Assembly: GCF_001676615.1 (NCBI RefSeq)
Contig: NZ_LYXZ01000062.1
Coordinates: 1 to 64,000, forward strand
Origin: Labrys sp. WJW
GTDB taxonomy: Bacteria; Pseudomonadota; Alphaproteobacteria; Rhizobiales; Labraceae
Direction of reading: 5' to 3'
Length of the DNA: 64,000 nt
Shown: positions 1 to 10,315 of the stretch, piece after piece
Numbering within the stretch: the stretch's first letter is position 1
Layout of the letters: each line of letters opens with the position of its first letter
Notes under the pieces: generated by a model
Told to the model about the DNA's origin: nothing
The model's input: only the letters and a program-made list of their open reading frames with translations
Databases searched by the model: none
Position numbers and translations under genes: made by a program

Positions 1-102
1 GGCAGGGCGGTACATGTCGCCGGCACCTTGAGTGTCGACCGCTATGGCGGGCGCGAACGCGTGCAATTGCGCGTGATCGACGCAGCCCCCGCCATTACCT
101 GA
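1..102 (+). CDS. recJ: RecJ single-stranded-DNA exonuclease, C-terminal end (partial)
   Basis: Only the last 33 codons are inside the window, ending at TGA 100-102. The visible peptide contains VAGTLSVDRYGGRERVQLRV followed by a short tail. This resembles the C-terminal OB-fold strand of RecJ, where a phrase such as GRERVQLRI precedes the terminus. RecJ is a 5'-3' single-strand exonuclease of recombinational and mismatch repair. The catalytic DHH domain lies outside the window, so the call rests on a short tail and is moderately sure. Confidence 0.6.
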   Translation, partial: GRAVHVAGTLSVDRYGGRERVQLRVIDAAPAIT

Positions 103-123
103 CCGGAGAGCGGTTCTGTCTGT

Positions 124-1149
124 TCACACCGGTGGCGGATTGCGCTCGGCGAAACCACGCTGGTGCCAATAGGGATAGGGCAGGGTGACGGTGCTGGCTT
201 CGTCCAGCTTTGCGATTTGCTCCGGCGTCAGCGACCAGCCGACGGCACCGAGATTCTCGTGCAATTGCGCCTCGTCGCGTGCGCCGATGATCACGCTGGC
301 AACAGTGGGGCGCTGCAGCAGCCAGTTGAGGGCGATCTGGGGTACGCTCTTGCCGGTTTCGCCGGCGATGGCGTCGATGGCATCGACGACACGATAGAGC
401 AGTTCATCGGCGACCGGCGGACCATCGGCGGCGGTCTGATGCAGGCGGCTACGCTCCGGCAATGGCACGCCACGACGCAGCTTTCCGGTCAGGCGTCCCC
501 AGCCGAGTGGACTCCACACCACGGCGCCGACCTTCTGGTCGAGACCGAGCGGCATCAGCTCCCATTCATAATCGCGGCCGACGAGCGAATAATAGGCCTG
601 GTGGGCGACATAGCGCGGCAGGCCATGACGGTCCGAGGCGGCCAGGGACTTCGCCAGATGCCAGCCGGAGAAGTTGGAGACGCCGATATAGCGGATCTTC
701 CCGGCACGAATCAGGTCGTCGAAGGTCTGCAGCACTTCCTCGACGGGGGTGAGTGCGTCGAAGCCGTGCAGTTGGAACAGGTCGATATAATCGGTGCCGA
801 GCCGCTTCAACGCCTTGTCGACGGCGTCGGTGAGATGAAAGCGCGAGGAGCCGACATCGTTTGGCCCGGGACCGGAGCGGAAGGTCGCCTTGGTCGAGAT
901 AACAACCCGATCGCGGCGCCCGGCGATGGCCTTGCCGAGAATCTCCTCGGCGAGGCCTGACGAATAGATATCGGCGCTGTCGAACATGGTGACGCCGGCG
1001 TCGATGCAGATGTCGAGCAGGCGCCGCGCGCCTTCCGCATCGGTCGAGCCCCAGGCCTTGAAGAAATCACCGCCGCCGCCGAACGTGCCGGTTCCCAGGC
1101 TCAGGGCCGGCACCTTGAAGCCTGACCCGCCCAATTGACGATATTCCAT
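124..1149 (-). CDS. Aldo/keto reductase
   Basis: A 341-residue NAD(P)H-dependent oxidoreductase with the TIM-barrel aldo/keto reductase fold. The catalytic tetrad can be read as Asp and Tyr in FDSADIYSSG, Lys in VVISTKATF and His in DLFQLHGFD. The cofactor-binding C-terminal part includes VASVIIGARDEAQL. The ATG at 1149 is chosen because GGGGA lies 8-12 bases upstream and the family usually begins with MEYRxLG. The frame stays open further upstream, but that extension does not resemble the family. The substrate is unknown. It is a single gene, tail-to-tail with recJ. Confidence 0.9.
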   Translation of the reverse strand: MEYRQLGGSGFKVPALSLGTGTFGGGGDFFKAWGSTDAEGARRLLDICIDAGVTMFDSADIYSSGLAEEILGKAIAGRRDRVVISTKATFRSGPGPNDVGSSRFHLTDAVDKALKRLGTDYIDLFQLHGFDALTPVEEVLQTFDDLIRAGKIRYIGVSNFSGWHLAKSLAASDRHGLPRYVAHQAYYSLVGRDYEWELMPLGLDQKVGAVVWSPLGWGRLTGKLRRGVPLPERSRLHQTAADGPPVADELLYRVVDAIDAIAGETGKSVPQIALNWLLQRPTVASVIIGARDEAQLHENLGAVGWSLTPEQIAKLDEASTVTLPYPYWHQRGFAERNPPPV

Positions 1150-1336
1150 GGATATTCCCCATTTACGGAACGAAGCCGGCTCGCGACGATCTCGATCGCC
1201 GGCATTCGAAACATGCGCTGGTATTGAAACGAAATTCGATTGGCACCCCGACAACGAGCTCAGGAATGAAGCCAATTGTCAGATGATATTCCGACCGCGA
1301 GCAAAGACCAGCCTTTGATGAAGAAAAATCTCCGGA

Positions 1337-1936
1337 CTAGGGTAGGAGCGGCAGGAGGCCCTGCACGACCAACTGCCGATGGATGGCGATAATTTCGTCC
1401 TCGCCGAGACGCCCCTTGGGATCGTACCAGCCGACCACGCCGGTAAGTTGGGCGATGATCGCGAAGGTGGCGACGGTCACATCCGGTACCGCCAGAGCAC
1501 CGCTCCCGGTCCCCTCGGCAAGGATCTGTTCCAGGCGCCGTTCATAGTCGCGGCGCAGGCCGGTCACGACAGCCCTGTTCTGAGGCTCCAGGCTGCGCAG
1601 TTCCGAATTGTTGACGAAGACTTCCATCCGCCGGGTCAGATGGTAGCGCAGATGGAACTCGATGAAGGTGTCGAGACGGGCGAGGGGACTCTCGATGCCG
1701 GCCAATGCGGCGTCGAGGGCTTCGGTCAACCGCGTCATGTGTTCGACCAGGAAATCGAACAGCAGGGCCTGCTTGGTGGTGATGTGATTGTACAGCGAGC
1801 CCGGCTGGATGCCGACGATCTGGGCGAGATCCCGCAGGCTCATGCCTTCATAGCCATGCTCGAAGATCAGACGCAGGCCCGCGGCGCGGATCGCCTCCGC
1901 CGTCTTGCTGCCATCCGCTCCCACCCTGCGTGCCAT
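1337..1936 (-). CDS. TetR-family transcriptional regulator
   Basis: A 199-residue regulator. The N-terminal helix-turn-helix spans roughly residues 12-58 (AEAIRAAGLRLIFEHGYEG, then LAQIVGIQPGSLYNHITTK). The rest is a helical ligand-binding domain. It is divergent from the leucine-catabolism operon and is its likely repressor, acting on a dyad near 2264-2283. Many relatives use a MerR-type LiuR or TetR-type regulator in this position. The gene is odd because a 287-bp mobile-element-like sequence begins 4 bp upstream of its ATG. The native promoter and ribosome site are therefore displaced, and no clear Shine-Dalgarno is visible. Confidence 0.88.
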   Translation of the reverse strand: MARRVGADGSKTAEAIRAAGLRLIFEHGYEGMSLRDLAQIVGIQPGSLYNHITTKQALLFDFLVEHMTRLTEALDAALAGIESPLARLDTFIEFHLRYHLTRRMEVFVNNSELRSLEPQNRAVVTGLRRDYERRLEQILAEGTGSGALAVPDVTVATFAIIAQLTGVVGWYDPKGRLGEDEIIAIHRQLVVQGLLPLLP

Positions 1937-1940
1937 GTTA

Positions 1941-2227
1941 GGGCCTGTCTTCAGCTATGGTTTGGGTTTGACGGGAGGGATTTTGGCCGAGAAGAAGGAG
2001 TTCGAGGACGCAAGCCTTTCGGCTTGCTACGTCCGCCACAGGCAAAGCCTGTGGCTGATACGACGCACTCATCGGCCAAAAGCGCTCCGCCCCAGAAGGG
2101 TGAAGTCAAAAATGGTCGCCTGCAGCGTTGCTTCGCTTGCCAAGACGGCAGTCTTTGCAGCGCTAGCTCCTCCCATTCAACCATTTTTGACCTCATCAAA
2201 CTCCAAACCATAGCCGAAGACAGGCCC
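1941..2227. mobile_element. MITE-like element with 25-bp terminal inverted repeats and TA flanks
   Basis: The left end, 1941-1965, starts GGGCCTGTCTTC. The right end, 2203-2227, is its reverse complement with one mismatch in 25. The dinucleotide TA flanks both ends (1939-1940 and 2228-2229), as expected of a target duplication made by IS630/Tc1-type or some IS5-type transposases. Inside are perfect hairpins at 2010-2027 (stem GCAAGCC) and 2035-2055 (stem GCCACAGGC, loop AAA). No transposase frame is present. It is therefore best read as a non-autonomous miniature element. The parent family is an inference. Confidence 0.8.
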
Positions 2228-2235
2228 TATTCCAC

Positions 2236-2264
2236 TTGCGGAGAAATCCGCTCCCGACTATAGA
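2236..2264 (+). promoter_or_regulatory. Candidate sigma-70-type promoter of the leucine-catabolism operon
   Basis: TTGCGG at 2236-2241 and TATAGA at 2259-2264 are separated by 17 bp, a good fit to -35 and -10 boxes. It lies just outside the right end of the MITE-like element and 74 bp upstream of the mccB ATG at 2338. The assignment is by motif only. Confidence 0.5.
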
Positions 2265-2283
2265 AACAAACGTTCGTTCGTTT
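2264..2283. promoter_or_regulatory. Probable TetR operator dyad
   Basis: AAACAAACGTTCGTTCGTTT is an imperfect 20-bp palindrome in which 16 of 20 positions agree with the reverse complement. It overlaps the predicted transcription start of the mccB operon. A TetR-family dimer typically binds a dyad of this size. The divergent TetR gene at 1337-1936 is the natural candidate. Confidence 0.5.
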
Positions 2284-2337
2284 ATGATCCAATCAAGGCC
2301 GCATCGCAAGCGGCTTGCAACAGGCAAGGCGGTCTGC

Positions 2338-3941
<1,604 letters not shown>

Positions 3942-3945
<4 letters not shown>

Positions 3946-4715
3946 GTTTGCGCGTAGAGCGGGACGGAGCGGTCGCGGTCCTCACGCTGGGCCGTCCCGA
4001 GGTGCTGAATGCCTTCGATGAAGGGCTCATCGCCGAACTGACGCGGGCTTTTTCCGAGGCGGGCACCGATGCAGGCGTGCGTGCGGTCCTGCTGCGGGCA
4101 GAGGGCAAGGCCTTCTCGGCCGGGGCGGATCTCGCCTGGATGCGGCGTGCCGCCGATGCCTCGCCGGAGGACAATCTCGCCGATGCGCGTCAGCTTGCCG
4201 AGCTGATGCGCGTGGTCGATACCTGCCCCAAGCCGACACTCGCAAGGGTGCAGGGCGCGGCCTTTGGCGGCGCCGTGGGCCTGGTCGCCTGCTGCGACAT
4301 CGCCATTGCCGTGCCGCAGGCGCGCTTTTCCCTCAGTGAGGTGCGCCTCGGCCTCATCCCCGGTGCGATCAGCCCCTACGTCGTCAGGGCGATCGGCCAG
4401 CGCGCCGCGCGCCGCCTCTTCCTCACCGCCGAACGCTTTTCGGCCGACGAGGCACTGAGATACGGGTTGGTCCATGAAATAGCGGCGCCAGAAACGCTGG
4501 ACGAGGCGGTGCAACGCTGTCTCTCGGACATCCTCGCCGGTGGTCCGGAGGCCATCGCTGCTGCCAAGAAACTGGTGGTCGACATGGCCGGTCCGATCAC
4601 GGCCGAGCGCATCGAGGAGAGCGCCCGGCGCATCGCCTCGATCCGCTCATCGACCGAAGCGCGCGAGGGGCTCGCCGCCTTCTTCGCCAAGCGCAAGCCG
4701 GGATGGATGTCATGA
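3942..4715 (+). CDS. liuC: Methylglutaconyl-CoA hydratase (enoyl-CoA hydratase/isomerase family)
   Basis: A 257-residue crotonase-fold protein expected to hydrate 3-methylglutaconyl-CoA to HMG-CoA. FSAGADLAWMRRAAD is the oxyanion-hole segment typical of the AUH/LiuC subgroup. GAAFGGAVGLVACCDIAIA is the second oxyanion and active-site region. The GTG start at 3942 overlaps the mccB stop (GTGA), indicating translational coupling, and the gene ends overlapping the next start. Position between the two carboxylase subunits strongly supports the leucine-pathway role over a general enoyl-CoA hydratase. Confidence 0.9.
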
Positions 4716-6724
4716 CCGCTCCTCAGTCCAGACCCATTCGCGTGCTCCTGATCGCCAATCGCGGCGAGATTGCCGTGCGCATCATCCGCACGGCCCGTGC
4801 CATGGGTATCCGTACGGTCGCCGTCTATTCGGATGCCGATGCCGACAGTCTCGCCGTGTCGCTGGCGGACCGGGCGCTGCGCATCGGCCCTGCACCGTCG
4901 CGCGAAAGTTATCTGTCGATTGAAAAACTGATTGCTGCTGCCAAGGCCAGCGGTGCCGATGCCATTCATCCCGGCTATGGTTTTCTGGCCGAGAATGCCG
5001 AGTTCGCCCGGGCCTGCGCCGCGGCTGATATCACTTTCGTCGGGCCGTCGGCCGAGACCATCCTGGCCATGGGCGACAAGGCTCAGGCGCGTTCCCGCAT
5101 GGCGGCAGCTGGCGTGCCGGTGCTGTCGGGCTATGAGGGCGAGGACCAGGGCGTCGACACGCTGGTCGCTGCGGCGGAGGCCATCGGCTTTCCCGTGCTG
5201 CTCAAGCCCTCGGCCGGAGGCGGCGGCAAGGGCATGCATATCGTAAGGCGGGTCGAGGATCTGCCGGCAGCCCTGCAAGCCGCCCAGCGCGAGGCGCGCT
5301 CGTCCTTCGGCGACGATCGCATGGTGATCGAGCGCTATCTGCAGACCGCGCGCCATGTCGAAGTGCAGGTCTTCGCCGACCACCACGGCAACACGGTGCA
5401 TCTGTTCGACCGCGATTGTTCGGTGCAGCGTCGCCACCAGAAGGTGATCGAGGAAGCACCGGCGCCGGACCTGCCGCCGACCTTGCGGGCCGGCCTGCAT
5501 CAGGCGGCGATCACCTGTGCGCAATCGGTCGATTATGTCGGCGCCGGCACCGTTGAGTTTCTGGTTGCCGACGACCATTTCTATTTCATGGAGATGAATA
5601 CGAGGCTTCAGGTCGAGCATCCGGTGACGGAAGCGGTCACCGGCCTCGATCTCGTGTCCTGGCAGTTGCGGGTGGCGGGCGGCGCGCCGTTGCCGTTGAC
5701 GCAGGAGGCGATCGCCTGCACGGGCCATGCCCTGGAGGCGCGCCTGTGCGCCGAGGATCCGGCCGGCGGCTTCCTGCCGAGCATCGGCAGGATCGAGCAT
5801 CTCGTACTCCCCGATCAGCTTCCCGGCATTCGCGTCGACAGCGGTTTTCGCAGCGGCGACACCATCTCGATGCATTACGATTCCCTGCTCGCCAAGGTGA
5901 TCGCCGCTGGCGCTGACCGTGCCGAAGCCATCGCCCGCCTCGCGGCTGGGCTCGATGCCGTCGAGGTGGTGGGACCCCATACCAACAGGGATTTCCTTGC
6001 CGCCATCATCCGCCATCCGGCCTTTGCCGAGGGCGGGGTCGATACGCGTTTCATCGAGCACCATCAGGCCGATCTTCTGGCATCGGCCCCGCATCCGTCG
6101 GACGAGGTGGTTGCAGCAGCGGCCTTCGTGGCCCTGGGGGCCGCCGAGCGCCAGGCCAAGGCTGCCGATCCGGCCGATCCCCATTCACCGTGGGGCGAGA
6201 CTGGCGGCTGGCGCCTGTCCGGCTCGGCTCGGCGCAAGCTGGATCTGGCCTGGGGTGATGCGCTGATCGGTGTCGACGCGGTTTGGCGGGCAGGAGGATA
6301 TGAACTGCGCCTCGGCGATCGGTTCGTCAATGTCGAGGGCAGCCTCGATGCCGACGGAACGGCAAGGCTGCGGATCGGCGAGGGGGTGCTGAAGGCCCGT
6401 ACTGCCTTGTTCGGCGAAACGCTGACCTTGTTCGTGGATGGCCGATCCTACGCTTTCGGCGTGCGTGATCCCCGCAAGCCGCGTGGTGTCGAAAGTGAAG
6501 GGGCAGGCCGCATCCTGTCGCCCATGCCCGGCCTGGTGCTGTCGGTCAGTGCCGTTGCGGGAGAGACGGTCGAGAAGGGGCAGCCCTTGGTGGTGATCGA
6601 AGCCATGAAGATGGAGCACACCGTCTCTGCCCCGCGCACAGGCGTCGTCAAGGTTGTCGATGTCGCCGTCGGCGATCAGGTCGTCGCCGGCGCCGAACTG
6701 GTGGTGCTGGAGGTCGAGCCATGA
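4712..6724 (+). CDS. mccA: 3-methylcrotonyl-CoA carboxylase, alpha (biotin carboxylase/biotin carrier) subunit
   Basis: A 670-residue biotin-dependent subunit. The biotin carboxylase domain begins VLLIANRGEIAVRIIRTAR and contains the ATP-grasp loop KPSAGGGGKGMHIV and the catalytic EMNTRLQVEHPVTE. The C-terminal carrier domain carries the biotinylation motif EAMKMEH with the target lysine near residue 633. The ATG at 4712 overlaps the hydratase TGA (ATGA); an in-frame ATG at 4703 would add three residues. It forms the holoenzyme with MccB and is co-transcribed with it. Confidence 0.95.
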   Translation: MTAPQSRPIRVLLIANRGEIAVRIIRTARAMGIRTVAVYSDADADSLAVSLADRALRIGPAPSRESYLSIEKLIAAAKASGADAIHPGYGFLAENAEFARACAAADITFVGPSAETILAMGDKAQARSRMAAAGVPVLSGYEGEDQGVDTLVAAAEAIGFPVLLKPSAGGGGKGMHIVRRVEDLPAALQAAQREARSSFGDDRMVIERYLQTARHVEVQVFADHHGNTVHLFDRDCSVQRRHQKVIEEAPAPDLPPTLRAGLHQAAITCAQSVDYVGAGTVEFLVADDHFYFMEMNTRLQVEHPVTEAVTGLDLVSWQLRVAGGAPLPLTQEAIACTGHALEARLCAEDPAGGFLPSIGRIEHLVLPDQLPGIRVDSGFRSGDTISMHYDSLLAKVIAAGADRAEAIARLAAGLDAVEVVGPHTNRDFLAAIIRHPAFAEGGVDTRFIEHHQADLLASAPHPSDEVVAAAAFVALGAAERQAKAADPADPHSPWGETGGWRLSGSARRKLDLAWGDALIGVDAVWRAGGYELRLGDRFVNVEGSLDADGTARLRIGEGVLKARTALFGETLTLFVDGRSYAFGVRDPRKPRGVESEGAGRILSPMPGLVLSVSAVAGETVEKGQPLVVIEAMKMEHTVSAPRTGVVKVVDVAVGDQVVAGAELVVLEVEP

Positions 6725-7629
6725 GCCGGGCTGGGCGCGTCGAGATTTTCGAGGTCGGCCCCCGGGACGGCCTCCAGAACGAGAGCAGGGTGCTGCCGGT
6801 CGAGACACGCATCGCCTTGGTCCGCGACCTGGCTGCGGCCGGGTTGCGCACGGTGGAAGCCGGCAGCTTCGTCTCACCCAGGAACCTGCCGCAGATGGCT
6901 GAAACCGCCGAAGTGCTGGCCGGGCTGTCCTCCTTGGCGGGGCAGGTGCATCTGCCCGTGCTGGTGCCCAATGCCCGCGGTTTTGCCGATGCGCTTGCGG
7001 CCAAGGCCAAGTATATCGCCGTGTTCGCCGCGGCCTCCGAGAGCTTCAGCCGCCGCAACATCAACCGCAGCATCGAAGAGAGCCTCGCCGAGTACAGGCC
7101 GATCGTGACCGAGGCCCGGGCCAAGGGCCTGAAGGTGCGCGGCTATGTCAGCTGCGTGCTCGGCTGTCCCTATGAAGGGCGCGTCCCCGTCTCCGCCGTG
7201 GTTTCGGTGGCAACGGCTCTGGCCGCGATGGGGTGCGAGGAAATCTCCCTCGGCGACACCATCGGCGTGGGAACGCCCGACGCAGCGCGCGCGATGACGG
7301 CGGCAGTGGCTGGCGAGATCGGCATCAGGCGCACCGCCGTGCATTTCCACGACACCTATGGCCAGGCGCTTGCCAATGTCCTGGCCTGCCTGGAACTCGG
7401 TGTCACCGTAGTGGACGCTTCGGTGGCGGGTCTCGGTGGCTGCCCCTATGCGCCGGGGGCGAGCGGAAACCTGGCGACCGAGGATCTCGTTTACATGCTT
7501 GACGGTCTTGGTGTCGAAACCGGGGTCGATCTCGACAGGGTTGCGGCAGCGGGCAGGGCAGTCTGCGCCGCTCTCGGTTCGGCTCCGCGCTCGCGCACGG
7601 GGCAGGCTCTAGCGGCCAAGATAAAATAA
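6721..7629 (+). CDS. mvaB: Hydroxymethylglutaryl-CoA lyase
   Basis: A 302-residue TIM-barrel lyase splitting HMG-CoA to acetoacetate and acetyl-CoA, the last step of leucine catabolism. It opens with EIFEVGPRDGLQNE, the metal and substrate site of the HMGL-like family. It contains HFHDTYGQALAN with the metal-binding histidines, and GLGGCPYAPGASGN with the catalytic cysteine loop. The start overlaps the mccA stop by four bases. Length is normal for the family. The gene is also called hmgL or liuE. Confidence 0.94.
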   Translation: MSRAGRVEIFEVGPRDGLQNESRVLPVETRIALVRDLAAAGLRTVEAGSFVSPRNLPQMAETAEVLAGLSSLAGQVHLPVLVPNARGFADALAAKAKYIAVFAAASESFSRRNINRSIEESLAEYRPIVTEARAKGLKVRGYVSCVLGCPYEGRVPVSAVVSVATALAAMGCEEISLGDTIGVGTPDAARAMTAAVAGEIGIRRTAVHFHDTYGQALANVLACLELGVTVVDASVAGLGGCPYAPGASGNLATEDLVYMLDGLGVETGVDLDRVAAAGRAVCAALGSAPRSRTGQALAAKIK

Positions 7630-7653
7630 TACGAAATATCAGGGAGAGGGCTC

Positions 7654-8817
7654 ATGTATGATGGCGGCCTGAACTTCAATCTCGGTGGGGACATCGAGGA
7701 ATTGCGCCGCATGGTGCAGCGTTTCGCAGCGGAAAGGATCGCGCCGCGCGCCGCCGCCATCGATCGCGACAATGCCTTTCCGCGCGACCTGTGGCCCGAA
7801 CTCGGTGCCCTCGGCCTGCTCGGCATCACCGCGGAGGCCGACTATGGCGGCTCGGGCATGGGTTATCTCGCCCATTGCATCGCCATGGAGGAAATCAGCC
7901 GGGCCTCGGGTGCCGTGGCGCTTTCCTATGGCGCCCATTCCAATCTCTGCGTCAACCAACTCACCCGCCATGCCACTCCAGAGCAGAAGCAGCGCTATCT
8001 GCCCAAGCTGATTTCGGGCGAGCATGTCGGCTCGCTGGCGATGTCGGAGGCCGGATCCGGCTCTGACGTGGTATCGATGAGCCTCCGGGCCGAGGCCCGG
8101 GACGGCGGCTATGTCCTCAACGGCACCAAGATGTGGATCACCAACGGCCCCGATGCCGATGTGCTGGTGGTCTATGCCAAGACCGACCCCGCTGCCGGTC
8201 CGAAGGGTATTTCCACCTTCATCGTCGAGCGCGGCTTTGCCGGCTTCCGCACCTCGCCCAAGCTCGACAAGCTCGGCATGCGCGGTTCCAGCACCTGCGA
8301 ACTGGTGTTCGAGGATTGTTTCGTGCCTGCAGCCAATCTGCTCGGCAAGGCCGGCGACGGGGTGCGTATCCTGATGTCCGGCCTCGATTTCGAGCGCGTG
8401 GTGCTGGCGGGCGGTCCGATCGGGCTGATGGCTGCGGCCCTCGATCTGGTGGTGCCCTATGTGCATGAGCGAAAGCAGTTCGGCGAGGCGATCGGCACCT
8501 TCCAGCTGATGCAGGGCAAGCTCGCAGACATGTACACGATCTTCAATGCCTCGCGGGCCTATACCTATGCCGTCGCCTCGGCTTGCGACCGCGGCGAGGT
8601 TGCCCGCAAGGACGCGGCCGGTTGCATTCTTTATTCGGCCGAGAATGCCACCAAGGTCGCGCTCGAGGCGATCCAGGCCCTGGGCGGCAACGGCTATATC
8701 AACGATTTCCCGGCCGGACGCCTTCTTCGTGACGCCAAACTCTACGAGATCGGCGCCGGTACCTCCGAGATCCGGCGCATGCTGATCGGCCGCGAGATCT
8801 TTCGCGAGACGAGCTGA
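7654..8817 (+). CDS. ivd: Isovaleryl-CoA dehydrogenase
   Basis: A 387-residue FAD acyl-CoA dehydrogenase converting isovaleryl-CoA to 3-methylcrotonyl-CoA. It starts with MYDGGLNFNLG, close to other isovaleryl-CoA dehydrogenases. It has SLAMSEAGSGSDVVSM (flavin and substrate loop) and WITNGPDADVLVVYAKT. The glutamate in GLDFERVVLAGGP, residue 247, matches the catalytic base position specific to isovaleryl-CoA dehydrogenases. A strong ribosome site, AGGGAGAGGG, precedes the ATG. It is the first dedicated step for the neighbouring carboxylase, although it is placed last in this gene string. Confidence 0.93.
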   Translation: MYDGGLNFNLGGDIEELRRMVQRFAAERIAPRAAAIDRDNAFPRDLWPELGALGLLGITAEADYGGSGMGYLAHCIAMEEISRASGAVALSYGAHSNLCVNQLTRHATPEQKQRYLPKLISGEHVGSLAMSEAGSGSDVVSMSLRAEARDGGYVLNGTKMWITNGPDADVLVVYAKTDPAAGPKGISTFIVERGFAGFRTSPKLDKLGMRGSSTCELVFEDCFVPAANLLGKAGDGVRILMSGLDFERVVLAGGPIGLMAAALDLVVPYVHERKQFGEAIGTFQLMQGKLADMYTIFNASRAYTYAVASACDRGEVARKDAAGCILYSAENATKVALEAIQALGGNGYINDFPAGRLLRDAKLYEIGAGTSEIRRMLIGREIFRETS

Positions 8818-8915
8818 CGCTGCTGGAAACACCATCGAGTGGGGTTCGATCATCGAATCGAGCCCCATTCCCCTTTTGACCCGACCAGACGCAACCTCAA
8901 GCCAGCCGGACAGCC

Positions 8916-9016
8916 AAAGCGTTTTGCGATGAGACGTCCTCACGTCGAGGCGCAAAGACGCGTCGAAACAAAGAGCTGGGGCAAACAAGCGTTCATGCCT
9001 GAACGCGCTTTGCTCC
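8916..9016 (+). repeat. Dispersed intergenic repeat, copy A
   Basis: This copy holds AAGCGTTTTGCGAT, the core GCAAAGACGCGTCGAAACAA, then AGAGCTGGGGCAAACAAGCG and the closing arm GAACGCGCTTTGCTC. A hairpin GCGTTCA-tgcc-TGAACGC lies near the right end. It occupies most of the 223-bp gap between ivd and bkdA1 and ends 24 bp before the bkdA1 start. See the finding on the eight-copy family. Confidence 0.8.
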
Positions 9017-9040
9017 AGACGTCCTGGGAGCGCCCGTTCG

Positions 9041-10315
9041 ATGACCAAGAAGACCACGCTCAGTCTGCACATTCCGGAAGCCCGCTTCCGGCCGGGCGAT
9101 ACGCCTGATTTCAGCTATCTCAACCTGCCGGGAGCGGGCGAGGCTCAGCGCCCGCCGGTGACGGCGGTTGCTTCCGAAACCCGGGACCTTGCTTTCGGCC
9201 TCGTCAGGGTGCTCGACGACGAGGGCAAGGCTGTCGGCCCCTGGGACCCCAAGCTCGACGCCGACACCTTGCGCAAGGCCCTGCGCGCCATGATGCTGAC
9301 GCGCTATTTCGACGACCAGATGTTCAAGGCTCAACGTCAAGGCAAGACCTCCTTCTACATGAAGTGCACCGGTGAGGAGGCGGTGGCTGTCGGTCAGGCG
9401 CTGGCGCTCGAAGCCGGCGACATGTGCTTCCCGACCTATCGCCAGCAGGGCCTCCTGGTGGCGCGAGGCTGGCCGCTCACCGACATGATGTCCCAGATCT
9501 ATTCCAATGGGCAGGACCGGCTGAAGGGGCGGCAATTGCCGGTGCTCTATTCGGCCAAGGAGGCAGGCTTCTTTTCCATCTCCGGCAATCTCGCCACCCA
9601 GGTGCCGCAGGCCGTCGGCTGGGCCATGGCTTCGGCCTATAAGCGCGACCGGCGCATCGCCGCGGCCTGGATCGGCGACGGTTCCTCCGCCGAGGGTGAT
9701 TTCCACCATGGCATGGTGTTCGCCTCCGTCTATCACGCGCCGGTGCTGATCAATCTCGTCAACAATCAATGGGCGATTTCTTCCAGCCAGGGCGTCGCCG
9801 GCGGCGAGGAGGCCACCTTCGCCTCGCGTGCCATCGGCTTCGGCATGCCGGGCATCCGGGTCGACGGCAACGATCTGCTCGCCGTCTATGCCGTGACGCG
9901 CTGGGCCGCCGAGCGCGCCCGCTCCAATCATGGTCCGACCCTGATCGAGCTTTTCACCTATCGGGTCGCCGCCCATTCCACCAGCGACGATCCCGGCCGC
10001 TATCGCCCGGGCGACGAGGAGAAATACTGGCCCTTCGGCGACCCGGTCGAACGCTTGAAGCGCCATCTCATCGGCTTGGGCGAATGGAGCGAGGAGCGCC
10101 ACCAGGCACAGGCCAAGGAACTGCAAGCCGAGGTCAAGGCCGCCAACGCCGAAGCCCAGCGCCATGGCATTCTCAGCGATGGCCCGCATCACGGCAACGA
10201 GACCATGTTCGAGGACGTGTTCAAGGAGATGCCCTGGCATCTCAAGGAACAATTGGACGAGCTCACCCGCTTCGAAGCTGCCAAGGAAGCCGCCACTAAG
10301 AAGGAGGGCGAATAA
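9041..10315 (+). CDS. bkdA1: Branched-chain 2-oxoacid dehydrogenase E1, alpha subunit
   Basis: A 424-residue thiamine-diphosphate decarboxylase subunit that acts on the 2-oxoacids of leucine, isoleucine and valine. The ThDP motif runs from GDGSSAEGDFHHGMVFAS to NNQWAIS. The loop RVAAHSTSDDPGRYR corresponds to the phosphorylation-loop region of E1-alpha and fits branched-chain rather than pyruvate-type E1. The stop codon overlaps the E1-beta start (TAATG). The gene follows a repeat-filled gap after ivd, so it may have its own promoter. Confidence 0.92.
   Translation: MTKKTTLSLHIPEARFRPGDTPDFSYLNLPGAGEAQRPPVTAVASETRDLAFGLVRVLDDEGKAVGPWDPKLDADTLRKALRAMMLTRYFDDQMFKAQRQGKTSFYMKCTGEEAVAVGQALALEAGDMCFPTYRQQGLLVARGWPLTDMMSQIYSNGQDRLKGRQLPVLYSAKEAGFFSISGNLATQVPQAVGWAMASAYKRDRRIAAAWIGDGSSAEGDFHHGMVFASVYHAPVLINLVNNQWAISSSQGVAGGEEATFASRAIGFGMPGIRVDGNDLLAVYAVTRWAAERARSNHGPTLIELFTYRVAAHSTSDDPGRYRPGDEEKYWPFGDPVERLKRHLIGLGEWSEERHQAQAKELQAEVKAANAEAQRHGILSDGPHHGNETMFEDVFKEMPWHLKEQLDELTRFEAAKEAATKKEGE

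Noticed and set aside
4376..6184. Long minus-strand frame opposite mccA
   Set aside because: Same effect: the plus strand has complete biotin carboxylase motifs and no plausible start signal or family exists on the minus strand.
7639..9072. Long minus-strand frame opposite isovaleryl-CoA dehydrogenase
   Set aside because: Its content is the reverse of a well-conserved enzyme and it runs through repeat copy A.
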